The position numbers and the translations under genes are program-made. Under the pieces are notes generated by a model, which searched no databases, had not been told where the DNA came from, and saw only the letters and a program-made list of their open reading frames with translations. A DNA stretch of 64,000 nucleotides from Staphylococcus sp. ACRSN (GTDB taxonomy: Bacteria; Bacillota; Bacilli; Staphylococcales; Staphylococcaceae), in assembly GCF_022346615.1 (NCBI RefSeq), contig NZ_JAKRNS010000002.1, positions 1-64,000 on the forward strand, read 5' to 3'. Positions 9,918 through 17,563 of the stretch are shown here, piece by piece (positions within the stretch are counted from its first letter, which is position 1; the number at the start of each line of letters is the position of its first letter).

Positions 9918-10805
9918 ATGTACAATGAAATTATTGTTACAGATACAAGGGAAGAGCTCATACAATATCCGAATCAACAATGGAAACATATTATTTTACA
10001 CACAGTACTAAATCAAACTCTGTTTGGTTATATTCCATTACATTGGCATAAAGCATTACAATTTATATTTGTAATAAAAGGACAATTAGAAATAGTTATT
10101 TCAGAAAATATAGAAACTGTAAATCAGGGAGAAGGGTTATTTATTAACTCAAATACAGTGCATGAAATTACTGGAAAATTACCAGATACCGCCTTTTATT
10201 GTTGGAATATTGAATTGCCAGATGCTTCGAATTATATGGAATATAATTATGTTACACATATAGTAAATAATGCTGATAAATCTCCATATTTAAAGTTAAG
10301 TCAGCAAGATGATATACAAATTGAAATCTTGAGATTGATAGACGAGGCAGGGAAATGTTACGAAGAAAAGTCAAACGATTACATGATAGACATTACCATT
10401 AATTATTATAAGATTTTAAAATATATTAACAGAATTATGGATAATCAAGTGACGACGATTACGTATCATTTTGATATTCGTGTGAAACAATTGATTGAAT
10501 ATATTCAATACAATGCAACAACTAAATTGTCATTGTCAGATTTAAGCACTATCATTCACATGAGTGAGTCTGAAACGATAAAAATTTTCAAACAATACAT
10601 GCATCAAACACCATTTCAATATGTTTTAAATTATAGATTGGAACAAAGTATAGACATGCTTTTTAGTTATAAAAATCACTCTGTAACTGAAGTGGCAATG
10701 GCTTGTGGTTTTTCGACAACGAGTTATTATATTAAATTATTTAAAGAAAAATATGGAGAAACGCCAAAACAATATCAAAAGCGATTGCAAGCAATCAATG
10801 CATAA
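9918..10805 (+). CDS. AraC-family transcriptional regulator with N-terminal cupin domain
   Basis: A 295-residue DNA-binding regulator. The N-terminal half has cupin features (LHWHKALQFIFVIKGQLEI, then VNQGEGLFINSNTVHEI) that bind a small effector. The C-terminal 100 residues carry the two AraC helix-turn-helix units, ending VTEVAMACGFSTTSYYIKLFKEKYGETPKQYQKR. The ATG at 9918 has GAGGTGAAG before it. Divergent arrangement with the EamA exporter suggests it controls export of its own effector, which is inference. Confidence 0.9.
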   Translation: MYNEIIVTDTREELIQYPNQQWKHIILHTVLNQTLFGYIPLHWHKALQFIFVIKGQLEIVISENIETVNQGEGLFINSNTVHEITGKLPDTAFYCWNIELPDASNYMEYNYVTHIVNNADKSPYLKLSQQDDIQIEILRLIDEAGKCYEEKSNDYMIDITINYYKILKYINRIMDNQVTTITYHFDIRVKQLIEYIQYNATTKLSLSDLSTIIHMSESETIKIFKQYMHQTPFQYVLNYRLEQSIDMLFSYKNHSVTEVAMACGFSTTSYYIKLFKEKYGETPKQYQKRLQAINA

Positions 10806-10816
10806 ATCACAAATTA

Positions 10817-10890
10817 AAACACCCATATTTCACATAAAGGTTAGTGAGTATTCTGTATAGCCACTAACTCAAAATGTAATATGGGTGTTT
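10817..10890. terminator. Bidirectional terminator between the AraC and M20 genes
   Basis: AAACACCCATATT (10817-10829) pairs with AATATGGGTGTTT (10878-10890). A second inner stem, GTTAGTG with CACTAAC, lies inside. It separates two converging genes. Confidence 0.8.
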
Positions 10891-10896
10891 ATCTAT

Positions 10897-12054
10897 TTAA
10901 TTTAAGCTCTTTAAATAGGTTGGTAACATTTCTGTAAACAATGCTACAAAGGCTAAATAAATGGATTTTTCTACATGTTCATTAACTTGATGTGCTTGGC
11001 TAACGTTGCCTGGACCAAACATAATGAATGGAAAATTTTCATCTTTATCTACTAATAAGTCAGAGGCATCTGTTACACCTGGTGAAGCTTGTGCTTCAAG
11101 AGAAGTGTTAAGATATTTCATAGCAAATGATTGTGCATGGTGTACGAGTGAATTGTTTCCTGTGGTAAATACTGGTGGTCTAGACATATAAGTATCTATT
11201 GTAATTTGAGTTTGCTCTGTTTCAATTTGTTGTAAAATAGAATTGAAATAACTTACAAATTGGTGATTAACATGTTCTGGAATTGTACGAATATTGAATT
11301 CTGTTTCTGCATATTCGGGTAATGAATTGACCTGATTACCTCCCTTGAATATTGTCGCATTCATGATTGGAGGGCCAAGTAAAGGATTTGACTGATTAAA
11401 CTTTTTAAATCCGTCATTTGCATTATAAACAAAATCAATAAGTGGAGTTATAGCATTATAGCCTAAGTTTGGCATTGAACTATGGGCTGCTTTACCTTTT
11501 GAAGTAACGCGTATATCCATAGAACCTTTATGTGCATAAATAATCCTATCTTCGGATGGTTCAGCTATAATGAGGCCACATATATCATCCATATATCCTT
11601 GCGATTGAAAAGCTTTGGCACCCTCGCCCACGATTTCCTCTCCAGCTGTAGCAAGTAATCGAATTCTACCATATGTTAAAGTACCTGTTTCATGGATGTT
11701 AATCATACTGATAACTAATGCGGCTAAACCTGATTTCATGTCAGCCGTTCCACGTCCATAAAGCTTTCCTTCAACCTCAGTTAATTTATAAGGATCATAT
11801 TGCCACTTAGAAACGTCACCCTCTGAAACAACATCCATATGTCCAGAAATACCTAAGACGGGTCCATTATTACCTATTTCAGCAACAAGGTTTGCACGCG
11901 TTTCTGATAATTTAATTATCTTTGCAGTAATACCGTGTTTATCTAATAATTCCTTTAAATAATTACAAACTTCAATTTCATTTTCATTTACGGATTTAAT
12001 GCTGATTAAATCACTTAAAATGCGCACAACTTCTGTTTCAGTTATTTTAGACAT
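10897..12054 (-). CDS. M20 peptidase, ArgE/DapE/succinyl-diaminopimelate desuccinylase family
   Basis: A 385-residue cytoplasmic metal-dependent amidase. Metal-ligand motifs are present in order: SGHMDVVSEGD (about 70-80), GRGTADMKSG (about 95-105), TAGEE (about 130) and the C-terminal PGVTDASD. Family members remove acyl groups from diaminopimelate or ornithine, or cleave dipeptides. S. aureus carries a similar gene annotated succinyl-diaminopimelate desuccinylase, but staphylococci use the acetylated lysine pathway, so a peptidase or deacetylase role is equally possible. No lysine or arginine biosynthesis gene is adjacent. Confidence 0.82.
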   Translation of the reverse strand: MSKITETEVVRILSDLISIKSVNENEIEVCNYLKELLDKHGITAKIIKLSETRANLVAEIGNNGPVLGISGHMDVVSEGDVSKWQYDPYKLTEVEGKLYGRGTADMKSGLAALVISMINIHETGTLTYGRIRLLATAGEEIVGEGAKAFQSQGYMDDICGLIIAEPSEDRIIYAHKGSMDIRVTSKGKAAHSSMPNLGYNAITPLIDFVYNANDGFKKFNQSNPLLGPPIMNATIFKGGNQVNSLPEYAETEFNIRTIPEHVNHQFVSYFNSILQQIETEQTQITIDTYMSRPPVFTTGNNSLVHHAQSFAMKYLNTSLEAQASPGVTDASDLLVDKDENFPFIMFGPGNVSQAHQVNEHVEKSIYLAFVALFTEMLPTYLKSLN

Positions 12055-12200
12055 AATAAAACCTCGCTCTCAACATTATGAAATTATTCAATATCATTAT
12101 ATCTTAAGCGAAGGTATCAAGTGTTTTATTATAAAAAAAAGGAAGTTAAGTAGTAATGTTAATGTAAATATTTGATTAAAAATAATTAATAAATTAATAA

Positions 12201-12252
12201 AACTCATACATGACTCGTAGATTTATTATTATCTACTGATGATGTATGAGTT
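12201..12252 (-). terminator. Terminator overlapping the end of the small membrane-protein gene
   Basis: AACTCATACAT (from 12201) pairs with ATGTATGAGTT (12242-12252), with a further paired GTAGAT/ATCTAC inside. On the minus strand it is followed by a T-rich tract. The hairpin includes the last codons of the 107-residue gene. Confidence 0.7.
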
Positions 12253-12527
12253 AATTTTTGGTATTGAACTGATTCATTTTTTGAATTAGTTGATTGCTTA
12301 TCTTTGGGAATACGACTTGTTTCTGATGTCGTTTGTCCTTGGTTATTATTTGTATTATCATTTTGATTTATTTGTTCAACATTTTTATTATTATCAGCAT
12401 CTAAGACAGCGCCGCGCATATCGTTCCCCTGAAAATTACCAATTAAAATCATGATTAAATAGCTACAACATAATACTGCTACGATTGTTAGATAGATTGA
12501 AACTGCAAATTTTACAGATCTACTCAA
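12204..12527 (-). CDS. Small membrane protein with Asn/Gln-rich tail, function unknown
   Basis: A 107-residue protein I do not recognise. Residues about 7-30 form one transmembrane helix. The rest is hydrophilic and low in complexity, rich in Asn, Gln, Ser and Thr, with no obvious cell-wall sorting signal. The start is TTG at 12527, seven bases after AGGAGG. It is divergent from the capsule operon across about 450 bases, and its own terminator overlaps its 3' end. A surface or envelope role near the capsule genes is a guess from context only. Confidence 0.6.
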   Translation of the reverse strand: MSRSVKFAVSIYLTIVAVLCCSYLIMILIGNFQGNDMRGAVLDADNNKNVEQINQNDNTNNNQGQTTSETSRIPKDKQSTNSKNESVQYQKLTHTSSVDNNKSTSHV

Positions 12528-12540
12528 TGAACTGCCTCCT

Positions 12541-12976
12541 AAAGATATAGTTAATAATTACTACACATATAATGTAACACTTAATTTTTAATATCATGTA
12601 AAGATGCAGTAAAGTTTATATTTTTTAGAAATCATAATATCAATAGACATAAAAATTATTAAAATTTCTTTGTTATTTTTATAAGATTATTTTCTGTTAT
12701 TAAATCATTGTCATATCAATACTTCGATGGGTATCGGTGTGTAAAATTACTTTGTTTGTAAAGTCGGATTTACAATTAATTAATCAGTCCTTCAAACAAT
12801 TAAAACTATCTCAATACCACCATGATAGCATGACTGTATTGAATGATAGGGGCTAACTAGAAATAAGTTAGTTAACTCTTTTTTTAATAAGAATAAATAT
12901 AAGTCTCCTAATTCTTAATTGAACTATTAAGCATTCAAATAAAAATTTAATATGCTGATGAAAAGAGGGACCAAAT
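12541..12976. other. Structured leader region upstream of the capsule operon
   Basis: This 436-base gap holds no convincing gene. Visible elements are a 7+7 palindrome TTGTAAA-GTCGGA-TTTACAA (12756-12775), a hairpin closed by TCAATAC and GTATTGA (12811-12842), and a weaker stem CTAACT/AGTTAG (12853-12871) followed seven bases later by T7 (12879-12885). The first looks like a repressor operator; the others could form an attenuator before capB. Confidence 0.5.
12756..12775. promoter_or_regulatory. Operator-like palindrome upstream of capB
   Basis: A perfect inverted repeat TTGTAAA / TTTACAA with spacer GTCGGA. The arms resemble several staphylococcal repressor sites, but no regulator can be assigned. 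The spacing is one base off the GlnR consensus TGTNA-N7-TNACA. Confidence 0.45.
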
Positions 12977-14134
12977 TTGCTACTAATCATAATATGTGTA
13001 GGTTTAATTCTATGGTTGGGTATCGTCGAAAAAAAGAAACATTCCAGACGATTAGAAAGAATACCTATACGCATAAACATTAATGGTATAAGAGGTAAAT
13101 CTACCATTACAAGATTGATATATAGCACGTTACGTGAAGACAATTATCGAGTTATTGGAAAGACAACAGGTACAGATGCGCGTATGTTGTATTGGTTTAC
13201 ACCGAGAGAGTATCCCGTATATAGAAAGCCTCAGGGTGCCAACATAGGTGAACAACGAGATATTATTCGTAAAGTAGTAAAACAAAAAGCAAATGCTTTA
13301 GTAAACGAATGTATGGCAGTAAATCCAGATTATCAACTTACATTTCAACGAGAATTGGTTAAGGCTAATATTGGTGTCATTGTAAATGTGATGGAGGATC
13401 ATATGGATGTGCTTGGTCCAACATTAAAAGAAGTAGCAGAAGCGTTTACGGCCACAATTCCTTACAAAGGTCATCTTATTGTTATGAAGGATGATTATAC
13501 AGATTTTTTTGCAAAAGTAGCGAAAAGACGTAAGACCAAACTAATTGTGGTAGATAAAGATGAAGTTCCGGAATCTTATTTAAGACAATTTGGATACATA
13601 GTCTTTCCAGATAATGTAGCAATTGCCATGGGTGTTGCGGAAGCGTTAGGTATTGATAGAGAAACGGCTCTTAGAGGTATGCTCAATGCACCTCCTGATG
13701 TGGGTGCCGTTGAAGTTAAATACTTTAATGCCAATAACACGACGAATGTTTATGTAAATGCATTTGCTGCAAATGAACCAAAATCGACAATTGCGATATT
13801 AAATAAGGTTGAAGATTACAATTATCCTTATTCAAAGATAGTTATCATACTCAATTGTCGTGCAGATAGGGTGGATAGAACAAAACAATTTGTGAATGAT
13901 TTTATTCCAAATGTTGAATTTGACACTTTAATTTGTACCGGTAAAAGTACACAAATGGTTACTGAAGCAATGAAACAACAGCCAAATAAAAAATATTTGA
14001 ACTTTGAAGGAAAAAGTATGAAAGCAGTTGAAGAAGCATTACATTCAGAATCAAACAATGCATTAATTTTTTGTGTTGGTAATATTCACGGACCAGGTAA
14101 ACAAATAGCGCAATATATAGAAGGGATCAAATAA
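12977..14134 (+). CDS. capB: Poly-gamma-glutamate synthase subunit CapB/PgsB
   Basis: A 385-residue ATP-dependent amide ligase that polymerises glutamate through its gamma-carboxyl group for a capsule. The phosphate-binding loop is NGIRGKSTITRLI at about 31-43, as in Mur-ligase-like CapB proteins. NVMEDHMDVLGPTLKEVAEAF (about 135-155) is strongly conserved in the family. An N-terminal hydrophobic stretch anchors it at the membrane. The start is TTG at 12977 with AGAGGGA six bases earlier. It is the first gene of capB-capC-capA-capE-capD, genes so close or overlapping that translation is probably coupled. Confidence 0.93.
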   Translation: MLLIIICVGLILWLGIVEKKKHSRRLERIPIRININGIRGKSTITRLIYSTLREDNYRVIGKTTGTDARMLYWFTPREYPVYRKPQGANIGEQRDIIRKVVKQKANALVNECMAVNPDYQLTFQRELVKANIGVIVNVMEDHMDVLGPTLKEVAEAFTATIPYKGHLIVMKDDYTDFFAKVAKRRKTKLIVVDKDEVPESYLRQFGYIVFPDNVAIAMGVAEALGIDRETALRGMLNAPPDVGAVEVKYFNANNTTNVYVNAFAANEPKSTIAILNKVEDYNYPYSKIVIILNCRADRVDRTKQFVNDFIPNVEFDTLICTGKSTQMVTEAMKQQPNKKYLNFEGKSMKAVEEALHSESNNALIFCVGNIHGPGKQIAQYIEGIK

Positions 14135-14135
14135 T

Positions 14136-14588
14136 ATGATAGGTTCAGAGTTATATTTTTCATTATTTGTGGGCATTGTATTAAGTTTAATCTTTGCCGA
14201 AAAATTCGGTATTAGTCCAGCTGGACTCGTAGTTCCAGGTTATTTAGCTTTAATCTTTGATCAACCAGTTATGTTATTGTCCGTGCTGATCATCAGTTGT
14301 ATTACATATTTTATTGTGAATCATGGTGTGAGCAGATTCGTCATATTATATGGTAGGAGAAAGTTTGCAGCGATGATACTAACTGGAATGGTATTGAAAT
14401 TTATATTTGATTTAATCTACCCACTGACCCCATTTGAAATGGTAGAAATGTCAGGTATAGGGGTTGTGATACCAGGTATTATTGCAAACACGATTCAAAA
14501 ACAAGGTGTCATTATTACTTTATCTACATGTATGCTTTTAACATGTATTACTTACGTCATCTTATTCTTTTATAGCTTTATTAATTAG
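14136..14588 (+). CDS. capC: Poly-gamma-glutamate biosynthesis membrane protein CapC/PgsC
   Basis: A 150-residue integral membrane protein with about four to five hydrophobic helices. GISPAGLVVPGYLAL near residues 25-40 is the family hallmark. CapC works with CapB and CapA in the membrane complex that polymerises and exports poly-gamma-glutamate. Its ATG begins one base after the capB stop, so the genes are translationally coupled. Length agrees with Bacillus CapC, about 149 residues. Confidence 0.93.
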   Translation: MIGSELYFSLFVGIVLSLIFAEKFGISPAGLVVPGYLALIFDQPVMLLSVLIISCITYFIVNHGVSRFVILYGRRKFAAMILTGMVLKFIFDLIYPLTPFEMVEMSGIGVVIPGIIANTIQKQGVIITLSTCMLLTCITYVILFFYSFIN

Positions 14589-14602
14589 TAAGGAGCATGT
14601 AT

Positions 14603-15673
14603 ATGAAGAATTCAAAACGACTTTCTATAGATGAACGTGTATTAAAGTGGACCAAGCGTCATAAAAAACGCAACACCATATACACCAGTATTATCTTATT
14701 AGCAGCAGTAGTACTTTTAGTATTTACAATGACATCAATAAAAACATATCCAGTTAAAGCTATGGCGAAAGCAAATAATGATATCAGGATGACTTATTTA
14801 GGCAATGTAGAATTAAATAAACATATTCGTAAAAATAATATCAACGATTCGTTTAGTGCTATAAAAGATATCTTAAAAGGGAGTGATTACTCCACAGCAA
14901 GCTTAAAACTTTCTGAATTTGCAAATGACAAAAATGGAAATATTAAAGGAAATTTAAGCAACGTTATGTTTTTAAAAAGTTTGAATATTAAAAGTTTAAA
15001 TATTATCAATCAAGTGACAGATAATATAACTGCTAGAGATTTCAGCAAAGCAGTTGAATCAAAAGCCGGTTATAACTATTTAACAGGTAATGGATCTAAT
15101 CCAATAAATAGTAAGACTGTACAACAAACTGTAAAAGGGAAAAAAATTGCTACAGTTTCCTTTTCAGATGTTGAATCAGATTACACTGATCCTTTAAAAA
15201 ATACGACATCCATTAGCTTAGAACCTAGCATATTTATACCATTAATTAAAAAGCTAAAAGAAAATAATGATTATGTTGTTGTCAATGTCGATTGGGGTAT
15301 CCCTGATGAAAGAAGTGTTACAACAAGACAAAGGCAATATGCACACGCATTATCAGATGCTGGTGCAGACGTAATTGTTGGTCACAACTCTGTTGTTCAA
15401 GAAATTGAAAATTACAAAAAGACAAGTATTTTTTATAGTTTAGGTAATGTTACTTCAGAAGGCTTTCTTTCAAAAAATAAACAAGGATTAACCGTTCAAC
15501 AAAATTGGGACGGCAAGAAATCGCAATTTATGGTAACGCCTATAAAGTCACAAGGTGGAAAAATAACTGAATCAAGACCAAATAAAGTAGAAGAAGTAAA
15601 ACTGTTAAATAATTTGCAAAGTGATAGCGTAAAACTAAAAAAAGAGAATGGAGGTTACGTATATGAACATTAA
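14603..15673 (+). CDS. capA: Poly-gamma-glutamate biosynthesis protein CapA/PgsA
   Basis: A 356-residue membrane-anchored protein with one transmembrane helix (about 27-45) and an extracellular PGA_cap (metallophosphatase-fold) domain. GADVIVGHNSVVQEIE and SIFYSLGN near the C-terminal third identify the family. The ATG at 14603 is preferred over 14597, which is only one base from AAGGAG. The usual metal-site motifs are altered: GNVE in place of GD-h-M, VDWG in place of HWG, and GHNS in place of GHHPH. A structural rather than catalytic role in PGA assembly or transport is therefore plausible. Confidence 0.9.
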   Translation: MKNSKRLSIDERVLKWTKRHKKRNTIYTSIILLAAVVLLVFTMTSIKTYPVKAMAKANNDIRMTYLGNVELNKHIRKNNINDSFSAIKDILKGSDYSTASLKLSEFANDKNGNIKGNLSNVMFLKSLNIKSLNIINQVTDNITARDFSKAVESKAGYNYLTGNGSNPINSKTVQQTVKGKKIATVSFSDVESDYTDPLKNTTSISLEPSIFIPLIKKLKENNDYVVVNVDWGIPDERSVTTRQRQYAHALSDAGADVIVGHNSVVQEIENYKKTSIFYSLGNVTSEGFLSKNKQGLTVQQNWDGKKSQFMVTPIKSQGGKITESRPNKVEEVKLLNNLQSDSVKLKKENGGYVYEH

Positions 15674-15821
15674 AGAAAACTGGGTGAGTCTTTCAGTGAT
15701 TATAGTCGTGTTAGTCATTTTCCTATTGATTGTTTTTGCAAAAGCAAATGAAGGCCTTGATCAATATGAGTTAAATGAACTTAAATCAACACATCATCAA
15801 TATTTGTCTAAAGGAGCCTGA
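15663..15821 (+). CDS. capE: Small membrane protein, CapE/PgsE-like
   Basis: A 52-residue gene easily missed because of its length. The ATG at 15663 lies inside the last codons of capA (11-base overlap), with GGAGG eight bases upstream. The TGA ends three bases before the capD start. The product has a short N-terminal cytoplasmic segment, one helix (about 9-26, SLSVIIVVLVIFLLIVFA) and a hydrophilic tail ending in KGA. In Bacillus anthracis and B. subtilis a similarly tiny one-helix CapE/PgsE follows capA and supports poly-gamma-glutamate synthesis. Position, size and topology match; sequence similarity could not be tested. Confidence 0.78.
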   Translation: MNIKENWVSLSVIIVVLVIFLLIVFAKANEGLDQYELNELKSTHHQYLSKGA

Positions 15822-15823
15822 GT

Positions 15824-17416
15824 ATGAGCATTTATAATAAACGCGTGCTCATCGTAATACTCATTCTTACTATCATAATTTCTGTGTTATTTTTTTTAGT
15901 CACAAAAAAAGACAACTATGATAAAGACGATTTATATGAGAATAAAATTGCTGATCATAAACAAGATACATCAGACAAAAATTACGGTGTAGCATCAAAT
16001 AACCCTATCGCAACACGTGTAGGTGAGAAAATAATTAGAGATGGAGGCAATGCAGTTGACGCATCCGTAGGGATATCTTATGCATTAGCGGTGACAGAGC
16101 CACATTCATCTGGTTTAGGTGGTGGTGGCGCAATGTTAGCATATGATGGTCAAGCAAATGTTGCACCTAAACAATGGCAATACAAAGATATCTCATCATT
16201 TAATTATAAATCTAAAGACCAAATCGGTACGCCGGGGTTTGTTCGAGGTTTACATGATGCACACAAAGATGCAGGGAAAATGGATGAAAAGAAAATATTA
16301 AATTATGTCATCCCACTTGCAGAAGATGGTTTTGAAGTAGATTCTGAATTAGAACGAAGTTTGAAGTTATATGGTTCAGATGTAGATAGAGATTCTTCAT
16401 TCTTTGATGGTAAGCAGACAAAGAGAGAAGGAGATGTTATCAAACAGCCTGAATTAGCTAAAACACTAAGAGGTATTAGAGACAAAGGACCAGATTACTT
16501 CTACGATAAAATTGGTAAAAGTATTTCCAAGCAAGTTGATGATAAATTGACAGAGAAAGACTTTAAATCATACAAAACAACGAAAAAAGAACCAGTAGGT
16601 ACAGACTATTTAAATACAAAAATATATTCTGCCTCAAATCCACTAGGTGGTACATTGATGCTTCAAGGCATGAAAATAGATGAGTCTACTGATAATAAAG
16701 GTGCACCAGATAATCGATTGGATTATATAACGGGAATATTAAAATCAAGAGCGTTGATGTATAGAAATAGAGATATCGTCAACGGACAAGATGAAGACTA
16801 TGATCAATATTTATCTCAAGATTATCTTTTAGGTAGATTAAATGAAGTGAATTTTAACAGTAACTTCAATACAACTAATATGGATAACACAAGTACGACA
16901 CACTTTGTTGTTATTGATAAGAAAGGTAAGCTAGTGAGTACAACCAATACATTGTCTAGTTTCTTTGGTACTGGTAAGTATATGAAAGAAGGATTCTATA
17001 TGAATAACTCACTTTCAAACTTCTCTAGCAACCCTGCAAGTCCAAATTATGCAGGTAAACATAAGGAGCCAAGATCATTTACTGCACCTAGTATCGTTGT
17101 CGGACCAGATTATTACTTAGGCATTGGAACACCTGGAGGTAACAAAATACCGACTACTATTAATGAAGTGCTTGTCGATTACTTGAGAGGCAATGGAACA
17201 TTGCAAGAATCAATTGATAAACCTCGTTTCTATAACGATGGTGGAAAAATTTTCTATGAAAATGCAACATCCAAACAAGATATCGACATATTCAAAAGTT
17301 TAGGGTTCCAAATTGAAGAAAAAAGAAATGATCCAAACTTTGGTAGTGTACAGGCAGCTTTATTTAATAAAAATGACAAGACAGTAGAAATTGGGCATGA
17401 TGTTGGTAACAGGTAA
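15824..17416 (+). CDS. capD: Capsule-anchoring gamma-glutamyltranspeptidase CapD
   Basis: A 530-residue N-terminal-nucleophile hydrolase that cleaves poly-gamma-glutamate and transfers it to the cell wall. Residues 8-26 form a signal or membrane helix without a lipobox. The proenzyme cleavage and catalytic threonine is T358 in STTHFVV, giving large and small subunits. The downstream GTPGGNKIPTTI motif, which helps bind the gamma-glutamyl group, is intact. The ATG at 15824 has AAAGGAG just before it, within the capE stop region. It completes the cap operon and ends at a strong bidirectional terminator. Confidence 0.92.
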   Translation: MSIYNKRVLIVILILTIIISVLFFLVTKKDNYDKDDLYENKIADHKQDTSDKNYGVASNNPIATRVGEKIIRDGGNAVDASVGISYALAVTEPHSSGLGGGGAMLAYDGQANVAPKQWQYKDISSFNYKSKDQIGTPGFVRGLHDAHKDAGKMDEKKILNYVIPLAEDGFEVDSELERSLKLYGSDVDRDSSFFDGKQTKREGDVIKQPELAKTLRGIRDKGPDYFYDKIGKSISKQVDDKLTEKDFKSYKTTKKEPVGTDYLNTKIYSASNPLGGTLMLQGMKIDESTDNKGAPDNRLDYITGILKSRALMYRNRDIVNGQDEDYDQYLSQDYLLGRLNEVNFNSNFNTTNMDNTSTTHFVVIDKKGKLVSTTNTLSSFFGTGKYMKEGFYMNNSLSNFSSNPASPNYAGKHKEPRSFTAPSIVVGPDYYLGIGTPGGNKIPTTINEVLVDYLRGNGTLQESIDKPRFYNDGGKIFYENATSKQDIDIFKSLGFQIEEKRNDPNFGSVQAALFNKNDKTVEIGHDVGNR

Positions 17417-17466
17417 AGTGACAATATACGTGTCATAAGTTTGAATGTTATATAGTTTTAAAAATC

Positions 17467-17521
17467 AAAAAAAGAATAGATATCCTTATAGCAATTCATA
17501 AGGGTATCTACTCTTTTTTTT
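17467..17521. terminator. Bidirectional terminator after capD
   Basis: AAAAAGAATAGATATCCTTAT pairs with ATAAGGGTATCTACTCTTTTTT across a short loop. A- and T-tracts on both sides serve capD and the convergent aminotransferase-fold gene. Confidence 0.85.
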
Positions 17522-17563
17522 ACCAATTAATAGAACAAATGTGTATATGAACACTGAATTAAC

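Noticed and set aside
12729..12734. GGGTAT, a possible sigma-B -10 box before the capsule operon
   Set aside because: No GTTTAA-like -35 lies 12-15 bases upstream.
12756..12775. GlnR/TnrA site before capB
   Set aside because: The spacer between TGTNA and TNACA is eight rather than seven bases, so I kept it only as an unassigned palindrome.
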